DNA from: Drosophila persimilis
Taxonomy: Eukaryota > Arthropoda > Insecta > Diptera > Drosophilidae
Assembly (NCBI RefSeq): GCF_003286085.1
Contig: NW_020825294.1
Span: forward strand, 4,898,001-4,962,000
Direction of reading: 5' to 3'
Length of the DNA: 64,000 bases
Below, piece after piece: positions 50,869 through 63,364 of the stretch. Below the pieces are notes generated by a model. The model made no database searches. It was given only the letters and a program-made list of their open reading frames with translations, and was not told the origin of the DNA. How positions within the stretch are numbered: position 1 is the stretch's first letter; each line of letters starts with the position of its first letter. Position numbers and translations under genes: made by a program.

Positions 50869-53235
50869 ATGCAGAAATTATGGATTCTGGCCTTGGCCAT
50901 TCTAGCCAAGGTTTTCCTAAGCCTTGGCCTTGGCCTTGGCATGGGACCTGAGCTGGCCTTGCACTTGGCCCCCGACACTCTACCGGATGTGCAAGAGGAG
51001 GCGGCTCGAGCGGTGATCCAGAGAGTGATCGGTCCGCGGTCCTCTCAGCTTTTTTTGGTGGAAGTCAGCCGAATCTTGGATTTTCGCAGCTTTCAGGTGA
51101 GCGTTACCATCATTGAAGACTGCAGATGATCCAGAGATGGAATCTCCTTTTGCGAGCAGATTAGCATGCTGGACAGCGGGCAGATTCTTATAGCTGGCTG
51201 GGATGGCGTGTCCGTGTGCAAGGGCTTCCATCATTATCTGAAGTACGTGCTGGAGCGTGATGTGGACTGGTTCAAGATGCGCATCGAATTACCGACGAAC
51301 CTGCAACTGCCCAATGTCACCATCCGTTCAACATCAACAACCATATTGTACCACCAGAATGTGTGCACCTGGAGCTACAGTTTCGCCTGGTGGGGATTCG
51401 AGCAGTGGAGACGGCACATCGACTGGATGGCCATGATGGGCATCAGTTTGACCATAGCCCCCGTCCAGGAGGCCGTGTGGCAGGATGTGTACACTCAGCT
51501 GGGACTCAGCGGCGCAGAGATCGAGGCCCATCTAGCTGGACCAGCTTTTCAGGCGTGGCAGCGTATGGGCAACATTCGCGGCTGGGGCGGACCCCTTAAA
51601 CCTGAGTATCAGCGCCTTCAGGAACTACTGCAGCAGCATATCCTGCGTGCCCAGCGAGACTTGGGAATAAGCGTAGCTTTGCCTGCTTTTGCTGGTCATC
51701 TGCCCACGGCAATGCGTCGAATCTATCCGAATGGAAACTACACAGAGGTAGAGCGATGGAATAGTTTTCCAGATCCCTACTGCTGTGGGCTGTTTGTCGA
51801 CCCACTCGATCCTATCTTTGACCTGGTGGCCGCACTCTTCCTGCGGCGCGTGGTTCAGCGCTACGGCTCCAATCACATCTTCTTCTGCGATCCCTTTAAC
51901 GAACTTCAGCCACCGGTGGCAGAGCCCGATTACATGCGATCTACGGCCGCGGCGATACACAACTCCATGAGGAGTGTTGATCCGGAGGCTGTGTGGCTGC
52001 TGCAGGGCTGGATGTTTGTGAAGAACATCTACTGGACGGACGCCATGATGGAGGCCTTTCTGACCGCGGTGCCCATTGGTCGCCTGATCGTCCTGGATCT
52101 GCAGAGCGAGCAATTCCCCCAGTACCAGCGCACCGACTCCTACTACGGCCAGCCGTTCGTGTGGTGCATGCTACACAACTTTGGCGGCACCCTGGGCATG
52201 TTCGGGTCTGCCGATTTGGTCAACAACGGCATTGAGGCGGCACGGCGCATGCCCAACAGCAGCATCGTTGGCGTTGGCATCACACCGGAGGGCATTGGCC
52301 AGAACTATGTGATGTATTCGCTTGTCCTGGAGCGGGGTTGGAGTGAGCTTCCCTTGGATTTGGACAGCTGGTTCAAGCACTTTGCACGGACACGCTATGG
52401 CGTGGATGATGAGGGTCTGCAGCAGGCCTGGCAGCTGCTGAGGCGCAGCGTTTACTCCTTCCGCGGGCTGCAGAAAATGCGAGGAGGATACACGGTGACA
52501 CGGCGGCCGGCACTCAATCTGGATCCCTTCACCTGGTACAACGCCTCCGATGTGCTGGAGGCTTGGAAGTTGCTGCTGTCATCGCGGGCCATCATACCCC
52601 TAGAAGATGACAAGTATGCGATCTATGAACACGATCTAGTGGACATTACGAGGCAGTATTTGCAGATCAGCGCCGATCAGTTGTACGTTAATCTGAAGTC
52701 GGCCTATCGAAAGCGGCAGGTGGCACGCTTCGAGTACCTGGGCTCCAAGCTGCTGCAGCTTTTCGGCGACTTGGAGCACATCCTGGCCAGCGGCTCGAAT
52801 TTCCTATTGGGCACCTGGCTGGCGGATGCCCAGCGAGCAGCTCCCAACGCTGCGGACAAGCCAAATTTTGAGTTCAATGCCCGCAACCAGATTACGGCGT
52901 GGGGACCAGATGGCCAGATCCTGGACTACGCATGCAAGCAGTGGAGTGGTCTCGTTTTGGATTACTACAGGCCGCGTTGGGCACTCTTTCTGGACGATGT
53001 GACTCTGGCTCTGCACTCGAATCGGACATTCAATAGCACCGCCTTCAAGCTCCGTGTGTCGCAGGAGGTGGAGTTGCCGTTCAGCAACAAGTCTGATGTT
53101 TACCCAGTGGAGCCCATGGGCAATACTTGGTTTATCTCCCAGAATATCTACGAGAGGTGGAAGGAATACCTGAGGGACACGCAATTTCTGCACAACAATC
53201 GCATATCTGTAAACCTCAAGTTGGGTGTCCAATGA
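50869..53235 (+). CDS. Alpha-N-acetylglucosaminidase (NAGLU)
   Basis: Lysosomal enzyme that removes terminal N-acetylglucosamine from heparan sulfate (glycoside hydrolase family 89). Exons 50869-51096 and 51160-53235 give 767 residues. A signal peptide (MQKLWILALAILAKVFLSLG) leads to the N-terminal domain. The catalytic TIM-barrel follows, with YHQNVCTWSYSFAWWGFEQW, DWMAMMGIS, the acid/base glutamate in DPFNELQPP, FVWCMLHNFGGTLGMFG, and the nucleophile region GITPEGIGQN. The all-helical C-terminal domain is present (LLGTWLADA, WGPDGQILDYACKQWSGLV). The 63-nt intron is phase 0 and holds one in-frame TGA. Removing it aligns the chain with human NAGLU. Several N-glycosylation sites (NYT, NSS, NAS) are present. 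From memory the fly gene is CG13397. Confidence 0.93.
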
Positions 53236-53238
53236 ACA

Positions 53239-54587
53239 CTTGAAATATTTCAACCATTTATTTAATACAAAAAAATATATTCAATAATTATTTGTTCACG
53301 ATTTAATGAGATTTTGAAGTAGAAGCTTAACTAACTGAAATTATTTGGAAATATGAGAGGAGAGTCTTATTTAGTCTAAATGAGCTTTCTCTCTCAAGTC
53401 CAGGTCCAGATGAATACAAATTCCTAGATGCGTTCCAAGGAGTATTAGAGAGAGGCTTTGACTCGACTTGAATAGCTTGAGGCATGATGACATTATTCAA
53501 GGTGGTCCGCAACCGCAAGGCGCTCTAATTTCGGGTCTTGTTTTGCTCAGACTCGGTTTTCCCTCTCTCTGAGCGTAAAATAAGACCCGAAAAGAGAGTC
53601 TGCGAACCTACTTGTATAACTTCATCATGGCTTGAAGCTTGAAAATGACATTCTTAATGATCTTTCTCTATCTCGTCCAGGTCTCTTTTAGAGATTGCGC
53701 TCCGAAGAGATTGAATTGTAGTCTTGTGCTCTCTGAAGATATTGAAAAACGTGCACATCCTGGATTTGCATCATACATAAATGTAGTTTTAATTGATTTT
53801 TATTTAAATTAATGTACAAACTAATTATGTAAAAATTTAAACATGATCATTAATACGCATTTCTATGGTTACTCTTTTGTTTTTTTCTGGTTTTTTTTTT
53901 TTTGTTTTTTCTTCTTGTGTATCTGTATTTTATATCTCTGTGTGTGTGTGTTTTGGGGTAATTGCGTTTTAGTTCTATTTCTCACACACATGACATGACA
54001 TGACATGAACTGAACTCCAAATGATGATCATGATTTGCTGATCTGCACACTCGTGCTTCTGTTGGATCTGCTTCCGCTCCGCTTATTCGTGTATACTGCT
54101 TAATAATGCTAATTTTATGCAAACTAGTTTTTGCATAGAATTTTTGTTACATCTGCTGCTGCTGCTTATTATGATCTCTGCCATTCACTTTAACTTATTG
54201 TTTGTTAGGCCGTGTTGTGTGTGCATGTTCTGTGTATCTGTGTGTATGTTGTGTTCGCTCTCAAGTATTCTATCATTCATACACGATGTTCTACAATTTA
54301 AAAAATTCCCAAACAAAACTTTTTATGGTATTCTTTCGTTCGCTCGCCTTTTAGGTGTTTTAGACTAAATAATGGGGAGGAGGCGTGGGCGGGAAGTGGG
54401 TTCCTGGATTGGTTTGTGGTTTCACGTGTGTCGAGGACATTGCGCAAAAATATGTTTTAATCATATTAATCGTATGTAATTGCGCGCGGATAACCACTTT
54501 TACTTTCATTACTCTCTATCTCTCATTCACCACAACAAAACGCAACTTTAAATTTATATTGGTAGGTTTATCTGTATGTGTGTGCTC

Positions 54588-54619
<32 letters not shown>

Positions 54620-54797
54620 ACGTACTTATATGCATTCAATCAAACAAACATTTATACTCTTTCTCGACGGAGAAACACTCATACATCTTCATTGTCATCA
54701 ACTAAAGAATATTCATCTGTATCTGAATCTGAATCATTCTGAATCCAAGCATCAACTAAAAACATGCTGAATGGGGGATGTCTGGATGTGTACACAT
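53239..54797. other. Non-coding interval between convergent NAGLU and emb
   Basis: Short NAGLU 3' UTR, then a region with an inverted repeat (53531-53590), a TGACA pentanucleotide repeat (53990-54008) and a GT/TA microsatellite (54590-54620). It is probably the emb 3' UTR on its right side. No supported ORF. Confidence 0.5.
53531..53590. repeat. Inverted repeat, potential hairpin
   Basis: Arm 53531-53550 (TCGGGTCTTGTTTTGCTCAG) pairs with arm 53570-53590 across a 19-nt CT-rich loop, with one mismatch and a 2-nt bulge. It lies downstream of NAGLU and could form in RNA on either strand. Function unknown. Confidence 0.7.
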
Positions 54798-57700
54798 CTA
54801 TTCATCCTGCATGTCCTCAGGCAATTCGTGTGGATTCAACATGCCTGGAATATTCCTCTGCATCTGATGCTTATTGGACTGCTCCTCGGCCAGGGCTGCC
54901 TCGCGCTCCTCTAGATACAAATCGGAATCATCCTCGCCAGTGGCCTCCTGTAACAACAACAACAAAAACCAAAACAAATGATCAATCAACAATCTACAAT
55001 TAAATGGAGCCGATCCCTAAGATGGTTACTCACGCGAATCTGTATGAGAAAATCTCTCAAATGCTCCTTAAATGCTTGCACATTCTCGTCCAAATTGAAT
55101 AGGCCAGTGACAAAGACTTTAATCTGATTATCGGATAGATGATTGAAGGCCGACTTAAGCAGTGAGGCGACATACTCCTGTATGAATATCATATTATCGG
55201 GTATGGGTCCCAGGTCCACTGTTATTTTGCGATTCTCCACCAGCGAGAACATATACGCCAATATGATGGCATGATTGGGCAGTCCAGCCGTGTGTGAGGT
55301 GTCCGTTACCACTGAGAAGATTTGCATTAGAATATCCGTGAAATATGTCTGATAGAAACTCTGCGCCGCATTGGGATGCATTTCCAGGTTTTGCAGCATC
55401 TGTAAACAGTAAATGGTTAAGTTAACAAACAATACGCTACAAAGACTCTCCATATTCCTCCTACCTTAAAGAGTATATTCAAACCCGTATCGGCCACATT
55501 GCGCATTGTGTGCTTAAAGGCCCACACAACAGAGTCAAAGACCAGTTTGAACTGTGCTGGCGGTATGTTGAGGAACGCCTTGAAACAGTGCGCATTGACC
55601 GCGTGCAGTAGCTCATAGAAACTGAGCCGGTGCTGGGGGAAATCTTCGAAATTTTTATTTATCATATCCAGTGTGCACTCGAAGACGGCATCGAATATTT
55701 TTGGTACTTCATTAGTGATATGCTGGCGCAGTTTATTAACAATTATAGCCATCGCACTCAGGACTTTTGGTTCGCGTGCCGATGGTACATTGCATCGCTG
55801 CAAAAAGTTTCGAAAACAAAATCATAAATACGACATTATTAATATTCAGATTGTTCAGAGGATTAGCTTCTCCATATTTGGTAGAGACCTCACCTGATAG
55901 TCTAGTAATATAGCGTCTAGCAAGGGCGGTATAAAGTTGTCCATTACTAGCTGATTGTCATTGGAGCGCGAGACCCATTCGGCTATCAAGTTTAAAGTCT
56001 CCTTTTTGACCACATGCATGGTCTTGATCAGTGGCTGATTGTTCACATTCACGCCATTCACTTCGATGGCCTGGATAATGTTCTCCGATGTGATCTTGTA
56101 TACATTCAGCATGTCCAGATATATGCGCCCCAGTTGAATGACATACGCATGCCCGAGAGCTTTGCAGGCGGCCACATTTGTTTTCAGAATGCTCCCCAGC
56201 TGCTTCACTGCCGTCATGTTCTTCAGAAAATCAACATTTTTCGATGCACGCGATATGATGTCGTCCCAGACCTGATTGGGCAGCTGCATATAGCGTTCAA
56301 TAAGCGCGTCCTGTTGTACCTGATCCACCTGAGCGGAGATCATGTAGCCGACAGCTTCGTAGAAGGTGTGTACCTGCAGGGTGAGAAATGAAAACTTCCC
56401 TTCAGAAAGCCATTCGGTAGCAGAATTTTACCCTGAGCTATGCTCACCTGCTGCGGCTGCAGATCACAGATGATGCTGCTCATTGTGCTGAGGATCTCGT
56501 CAATGAATGTGCATGCCTCGTTTGGCTGGATGGTGACAAAGTAGCGGCGGCACTTGATGGCGATCTTGATGAACGTATCGCAGGCCATGTCCTGCACGCC
56601 GTCGTGTGTCTCGTGCATAAATTCAAACAGTTTGTTAACCACAGTCTTCAGGAATTTCCAATGGGCGCGCAGAAAGCGCGGATACTGGCCCACCACATAC
56701 ATGATATTGGAGGCTATGATGGCCTTGTTGTCCTTGCCCTTTTTCTGCTCGCACAGACCCAACAGATCCTTGATCACAGTGACCAGAAAACGCTTCTCGT
56801 CTTCTTCACAAAAAGCACCTAAAACGGAACAGAGAAGACATTGATTGGATGAGAGAATGCCGAGATTTGCAGATTGAGAGTTCAAAGCTTACCGGAAATA
56901 GAGCCAATGGCCCAACACAGCGTGTTGAGGTTCTTCCAGGAGAATTCTGTGCCATTCACTTGATTCAGAAGCTTCAGCGTCATAATGCGATCTGTGTCCA
57001 CGCAGTCCAAGTGGGTGAGAAAAACGAGAGTCTCGCGCATGTTCTTGTACAGGTTAATTGAGTTTGTGTCCTTCATGAACTCGCGCACCACCTCTCCGTT
57101 CTCGTTCTCCACCACCAGGACCTCCTCCGGCTTGGCCATGCGTGAAATCATGATGAAGCGCACCTTGGACAGAATGGGGGCATAAAAGCGACGGCGCGGA
57201 TACACTTGCTGCCGCTTCGACGACTCGAGTGTCGGATGGAAGAACTCCGAATTATACAGATCCTCAACCAGACTGTTCCAGTACTCGAGACAGATCTTGA
57301 ACACCTCCACGTCCTCCACCTCGCTAATCATGACCAAGTACATGAGGGCCTGATTCAGAAAGTCCACATACTTGGCATCCTCCACCAGTTTGCCGTGTTC
57401 CTTGAGGAAGGTGCACAGGAACATGGACAGATTCAGCACCAGCTCCTGTTCGGTGTCGGTGCCGTGCTTGAACACGTGATTCATGTTCATGTTCTGGCCA
57501 ATGATCTGGTCCAGCTGGACCATCGTGTCCTTGAATAGCGTCGCAAAGTTCTCATCGTAGTTGGTTGCCGTTAGACCGGCGATCTCGGACAGGCACTTCA
57601 GGGTCACATTGCGGAACATGGGTACGGTAAGAAACTTAAATATCAGCGTCTCAATGAGCGTCGTCTCGAATATGTAACCCAGGGGAATCCAGTTGAGGAA

Positions 57701-58381
57701 TCTGAGCAGGGTCTCCAGTGTGACGTGGATCAGGGCAGCGTTCATCGAGTTCTCAAGCACAAACGAGCAGAGCGTAAAGATTTGCGAGAACTCCGAGCAC
57801 ATGGTGTCCTTCAGATGCTTGGCCTTGGTCTGCGTGATCTGTCCCAGGGAGAAGTCGAAGACCTCCTCGCTGAGATTCTTCAGTATGACCATGTTGTTCA
57901 TGCAGAGGCTCTCGTTCGTCTTTGAGGCACCGACAATGTCGCTAATAAAGGTCTCCCAGTTGCGGGGCCACTCGCGCTTCAGGATCTGCACCAGAATCAT
58001 GTTCAGTTTGTTCAGATAGACTTTGTTCTGCTCCATCACAGTGGGATCGGAGGATGTCTTGATGATCAGACTGACCACATACTTCTTGATGCCCTCGCAC
58101 TGATTGCGCGGCAGCACCTTCCAGCGGGTCTTGATCACCTCCTCGAGTATTTGGAGGGCATAGAACTTTGTTTGCTGGTTTTGTGAATATTCGAGAATGC
58201 TATCGACGCGCGTCCATGCCTCCGGATGCTCTTTGAGTGTGGTCAATATGTCTTGGGCAAGGCGCAGCTGATCGCCCTGCGATGCGTATACCACCTCGAC
58301 AATCTTATCGAGCAGATTGATGTCGAGCTTCTGCGAGAAGTCGAGGAGCTTGCTCGCCTCTTCTGAGGTCAACATCGCCAT
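54798..58381 (-). CDS. emb: Embargoed, exportin-1/CRM1
   Basis: The main nuclear export receptor. It binds leucine-rich export signals together with RanGTP. Six coding exons: 56893-58381, 56448-56818, 55894-56373, 55465-55797, 55034-55399, 54798-54947. They join to 3,189 nt (1,062 residues), the family's normal length. The protein starts [20 protein letters not shown] and aligns with human XPO1 end to end. It contains the importin-beta N-terminal repeat ([15 protein letters not shown]), HEAT repeats, the export-signal groove region around [20 protein letters not shown], and the acidic C-terminal tail ending [10 protein letters not shown] minus-strand donor at about 58957 (ATAG|GTGAGT) suggests a 5' UTR exon starting near the promoter module at 59026-59141. 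No defects seen. Confidence 0.96.
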
Positions 58382-59025
58382 CGCTTTGTAGTAGAAGCGG
58401 CGTTCGCGTCTGCGTCGCTCGGAGGTTGTGTCCGCGTTAATTTTGATTGCTTTAGCTTATTCCTCCGGCCTGAGGTGAACGATGTAGCGCAACTGTGATG
58501 ATGTTGTGGAGCGGGAGCGGATTGGACTGGCAAGGCAATGTGGATGTCGATCCCTGGCTCTGGACCGCTGCACTGAACTGGAAAAGAAATCCAGTCAACA
58601 AATGATGAAAACAGTGGAAATTAAATTTATTGCGTTTTCGGCAGGCAGGCAACCATATTTTTTTTTTGATTTTCTTATTTTCTTTTTTGGAACACTCACA
58701 CAACTACAGCAACCACACGCTTGCTTTGCTGCCTGCGCGCGCTTACACTTTTTCGCACACTCACACACGCACACGCACACAGGAGCATACCGCACACGCA
58801 CGCACACAAATACAATTGAACGCATCGTCGTTGCCGTCGCCGCCGCGACGAGACTGCGGCGGCATTTCACAATTAATACTACTCTTTGCACCTCATTTCG
58901 GTGCTGCGAAGGATAATTGTTGTTAAGACTAACGTTATTAACTTATTTTACTCACCTATTCCAATTTCTAGAAAAGAGCAGCGTGTGAAAAAGAAGACGA
59001 CAATGCGAAATGCAATTTGTGTGAA

Positions 59026-59141
59026 CAATGTGACCAGTGGGAGCGCGGACTTATCGTTAAAATATACCGACCGACCCTCAGAAATATACCAAAATATACC
59101 GTCTCATTTTAAAAATATACCGCAAATAAACTGACGAATTC
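59026..59141 (-). promoter_or_regulatory. emb promoter module (left arm of inverted repeat)
   Basis: On the minus strand GTCGGTATATTT (59060-59071) matches core-promoter motif 6 (KTYRGTATWTTT). It is followed downstream by TGGTCACATTG (59026-59036), one mismatch from motif 1, and then by the probable 5' UTR exon. The 82-bp segment 59060-59141 is about 90% identical to the reverse complement of 59531-59612. Confidence 0.6.
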
Positions 59142-59149
59142 AATTTCTA

Positions 59150-59330
59150 TATTCCTTTTATATTCCGTGGAATATTACTACCTATCTAGATCACTTTCTA
59201 CTGACTGGCTTATTTTAAACACTTGCTTTTATTGCATTTTGCGTAAAAAAAGGTTGAAGCGAAATAGGTCCTTTGCAAGGCATGTATATATTTTTACATT
59301 TTACATTACATGATGAGAGGCGTCCGTCAG
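59150..59330 (+). repeat. Dispersed repeat copy D
   Basis: Follows the left promoter arm. TATATTCCGTGGAATATTAC, CTATCTAGATCA and GACTGGCTTATTT align with 46551-46660, and GGCGTCCGTCAGGTG resembles the 47200-47340 area. The same arm-plus-repeat order occurs at 46446-46690, so both parts may belong to one larger repeated unit. Confidence 0.45.
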
Positions 59331-59530
59331 GTGTCTCCTTGGCCAATTCACCTCTGTGTAGTTGATATGTAGAAAAACTAATTCAATGGGAAACAAATAT
59401 TTTCGCGGGCAATGTGTGTGTGTGTTTTTAAAGATATATTTAAGAACAAATGGTATAGAAACTTCCATATGCAGGCTTTTGAATTTTCGCTTTCTAAAAT
59501 CGCACCACCGTGCATAAAAAAACAGAACTT

Positions 59531-61088
<1,558 letters not shown>

Positions 61089-61215
61089 ATATTTATATAT
61101 TCTGAATCTTAAAAGACTGATATTTTTCTACAAATTATACACTAGCTTATAAGCAAAACCCCCTTCTATGTGCATTCCCTTTTTCTCTATAATATAACAA
61201 TATTGTGTGGCTGGG

Positions 61216-61221
61216 AATAAA
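61216..61221 (+). terminator. fuzzy poly(A) signal
   Basis: AATAAA 128 nt after the fuzzy stop codon. It lies just before, and probably overlaps the 3' UTR of, the convergent minus-strand gene that ends at 61254. Confidence 0.55.
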
Positions 61222-61253
61222 CCCCATTGTTTGTTTCGCAGCCGAAGAGGTTT

Positions 61254-61598
61254 CTAGTTCGAATCGAGGTTGAATTGTGCCCTAGAGCCGACACTAGCTG
61301 CATCTGAATTGCCCGAATGTAGTGGAATGTTAGACGTTGAATCTCCACTGTTCGTCCCAGGGACTGGTTGGGCCATATGCATTTCAAACTTTTGTGGAGA
61401 TGTCCAGCAAGAGGAAAGTGAGGCTGGCCTGGCCTTTCTGTTACTTAGATGGCGCTGACCCATGTGAGCTCTTTTCATCATCGTGCTGAACTCGTCCACG
61501 TAGCTGAGGACTCCAGTTGACACTGTAGCATCCACAGCCGTATTCCCCTGTTGCTCGTCGCTGGCAAAGCGAGAGCGGTATCTGCGTTTGGTGAACAT
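61254..61598 (-). CDS. Hypothetical 114-residue protein
   Basis: A single-exon frame starting MFTKRRYRSRFASDEQQG. The N-terminus is basic, the middle has YVDEFSTMMKRAHMGQRHL, and the tail is Ser/Gly/Asn-rich and probably disordered. No signal peptide, membrane segment or known domain. Third-position bases and the long open frame look coding, and the ATG is the first in frame. It is convergent with fuzzy. It may be a small lineage-restricted gene; family unknown. Confidence 0.5.
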   Translation of the reverse strand: MFTKRRYRSRFASDEQQGNTAVDATVSTGVLSYVDEFSTMMKRAHMGQRHLSNRKARPASLSSCWTSPQKFEMHMAQPVPGTNSGDSTSNIPLHSGNSDAASVGSRAQFNLDSN

Positions 61599-61689
61599 AA
61601 CGACAAGACAACAAATAGCTTAAAGTATTTGCAGCACTGGTATGAATCGAATGTCTTGTATGCTCGAGGCACATTGTTCAAACACCAGC

Positions 61690-61990
61690 GGTATAAAATG
61701 TAAGTGAGCTTGAAATGTAACGTAATTGAGTATGGAATGTTACGTCATTTCTTACATGTTGTTGGTATTTGAACACTTGTTGCTTGTCAACCGGTGGTAT
61801 GGACATTTATATACCCTATTTCTGCTTTGAAACGTTATATATCCATGCATTTGATTTGTTTTCTTTATATGTATATATCTCAGTCCCGATCTTGATCTCT
61901 GGTACGTTTTCGGCCTATCTTTAAGAAGAACTGTAACTTCCTCAATTCTATAAAATAACATTCCATTCCACAGCACAGCGCACACATATT
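61690..61990 (+). repeat. Dispersed repeat copy E
   Basis: GAGTATGGAATGTTACGTCA matches the end of copy A (14051-14090). GGACATTTATATACCCTATT and the following 150 bp match 46945-47110, including the segment that is an open small frame there. Here that frame is interrupted. Confidence 0.5.
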
Positions 61991-62465
61991 TTTCCCATAA
62001 GGGGTTTGCTGAGGTTTTTACAGATTGTCGGTTAGAAAACCCTAAAGAGGCGCCATATTATATTTTAGAATATAATGTTCTACAGAAATATTTTGATACA
62101 GACACTAATTCAAAACCAAATATTACTATTTACGTTTATTTACGTAATTTAAAAATAAATTGGGCGGTTTTTTGGATCGCAGTTGGATTACTGTAGATTA
62201 AATTGTGATGACTATAAATCATCTGATAAAATGTTATTGCACGATAAGCGCATATTTCTTAGAATTTCTTGGCATTTTGATCAAGTCAAAGGTCCCCTTT
62301 GTATAACTAACAGTATAAATATAATCTTATCGAAGGGAAGGTCTTTACTTATCGGTACAACTTCATTTAAACAAAAAATCAAATTAAATGAATTCATTGT
62401 TTACTCTTGCTATGAATGGCATATTTATTGAATGAATTAATTAAATTCCCTTCCCCGCATTCCTG
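61991..62465. other. Non-coding interval
   Basis: AT-rich DNA upstream of the 114-residue gene and downstream of the secreted-protein gene. No recognisable gene, RNA or repeat seen apart from the poly(A) signal listed separately. Confidence 0.5.
62424..62429 (-). terminator. Poly(A) signal of the secreted-protein gene
   Basis: AATAAA on the minus strand 37 nt after the stop codon at 62466, giving a very short 3' UTR. Confidence 0.6.
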
Positions 62466-63323
62466 TTACCATTTGTCAGATAGATGCGGCCGCCTTAGAG
62501 AACGTCGCTTGCGCTTGCCGGCTAACGCCTGTCCCAATCCGGAGACTGTGCCCAATTGCAGCAGCAGAGGATTACTTACCAAGGCGGCGGCTATGCCCAG
62601 TACAGCCGCACTTGCCAGAGGTATTAAAAAACTCTTGGCCAACAGCGCCTTCGCCGAGACTTCGGTATGTCCCTGGCCCTTGTGCGTGGCTATCTCATGG
62701 GCCTCCACAGGATAGTGATAGGCATACTCCGGGCCAGCTGGGGCAGGATTATAATGGGGATGGCCCAAGCCAGCACCATGACGCGTTCCATAGACGTCGA
62801 AAGGTATTCCACCTGTTTCGCCACTTGAGCCGCCGCTGTAGTAGGCTCCAGCCCCACCACCAACAGACCCCCCGCCGTGTGTGTTGTACTCATAAGGATA
62901 TGGATGGTTATGGGAATTTGTTTCAAAGTTAGCGTGGTTCTGTCCATGCGATGCTACTCCGCCTCCATAGTGGCCTAATAATAGATACATTTATATGCGG
63001 GCAAAAGACAGTATAGAATTCTAGAGCTTACCCACAATAATGCGCTCCTGCGGACTATTGCGCCACTTGCTATAGGCCTCGTTCAGGCTCTCACCCAACC
63101 TGCCCAACGAAGGGTGTAGTCCTGAAGCAGCCTGTGTCTCCGATGAGAGGCCACCTTTGTAGAACTCTGGCGGTGGATCGAAACTCTTGCCTGATGCCGA
63201 GCCCTCCGAATTGATTTGATTGCTGGCCGGATCATCGTTGGCGTTCTCTGCCAGAGAAACTGAGACGAGACTGAGCCAAAGCAGGCTTAACGCCGCCTGA
63301 ACCTTCCGTTTGGTGGGCCACAT
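62466..63323 (-). CDS. Secreted Gly/His-rich protein, family unknown
   Basis: Exons 63032-63323 and 62466-62974 (57-nt intron) give 266 residues. A basic start and hydrophobic core (MWPTKRKVQAALSLLWLSLV) followed by SLAEN indicate a signal peptide. The middle is rich in Gly, His, Tyr and Asn (GGGSVGGGAGAYYSGG), as in cuticle or chorion-associated proteins. Near the C-terminus is a hydrophobic stretch (KALLAKSFLIPLASAAVLGI) and then a dibasic site GKRKRRSL that could be cleaved by a furin-type protease. This layout recurs in insect secreted proteins of unknown role. I cannot name the family. The ATG at 63323 is supported by the signal peptide that follows it directly. Confidence 0.75.
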
Positions 63324-63357
63324 TATGACTAAGCTCGCCCGGCAGCGATGTCATCGA

Positions 63358-63364
63358 CTTTATA
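63358..63364 (-). promoter_or_regulatory. TATA-like box of the secreted-protein gene
   Basis: TATAAAG on the minus strand, 35 nt upstream of the start codon at 63323. If used, transcription would start only a few bases before the ATG. Regulated secreted-protein genes of flies often have TATA boxes, so this is plausible but unproven. Confidence 0.4.

Noticed and set aside
51097-51159. Apparent nonsense TGA between two in-frame parts of NAGLU, suggesting readthrough or a broken gene
   Set aside because: GTGAGC donor, CTCCTTTTGCGAGCAG acceptor, 63-nt length and the alignment with human NAGLU all fit an ordinary short intron.
61251-61265. AGTTCGAATC resembling a tRNA T-loop
   Set aside because: No acceptor stem or anticodon arm can be drawn around it, and it falls in the 3' end of the 114-codon gene.
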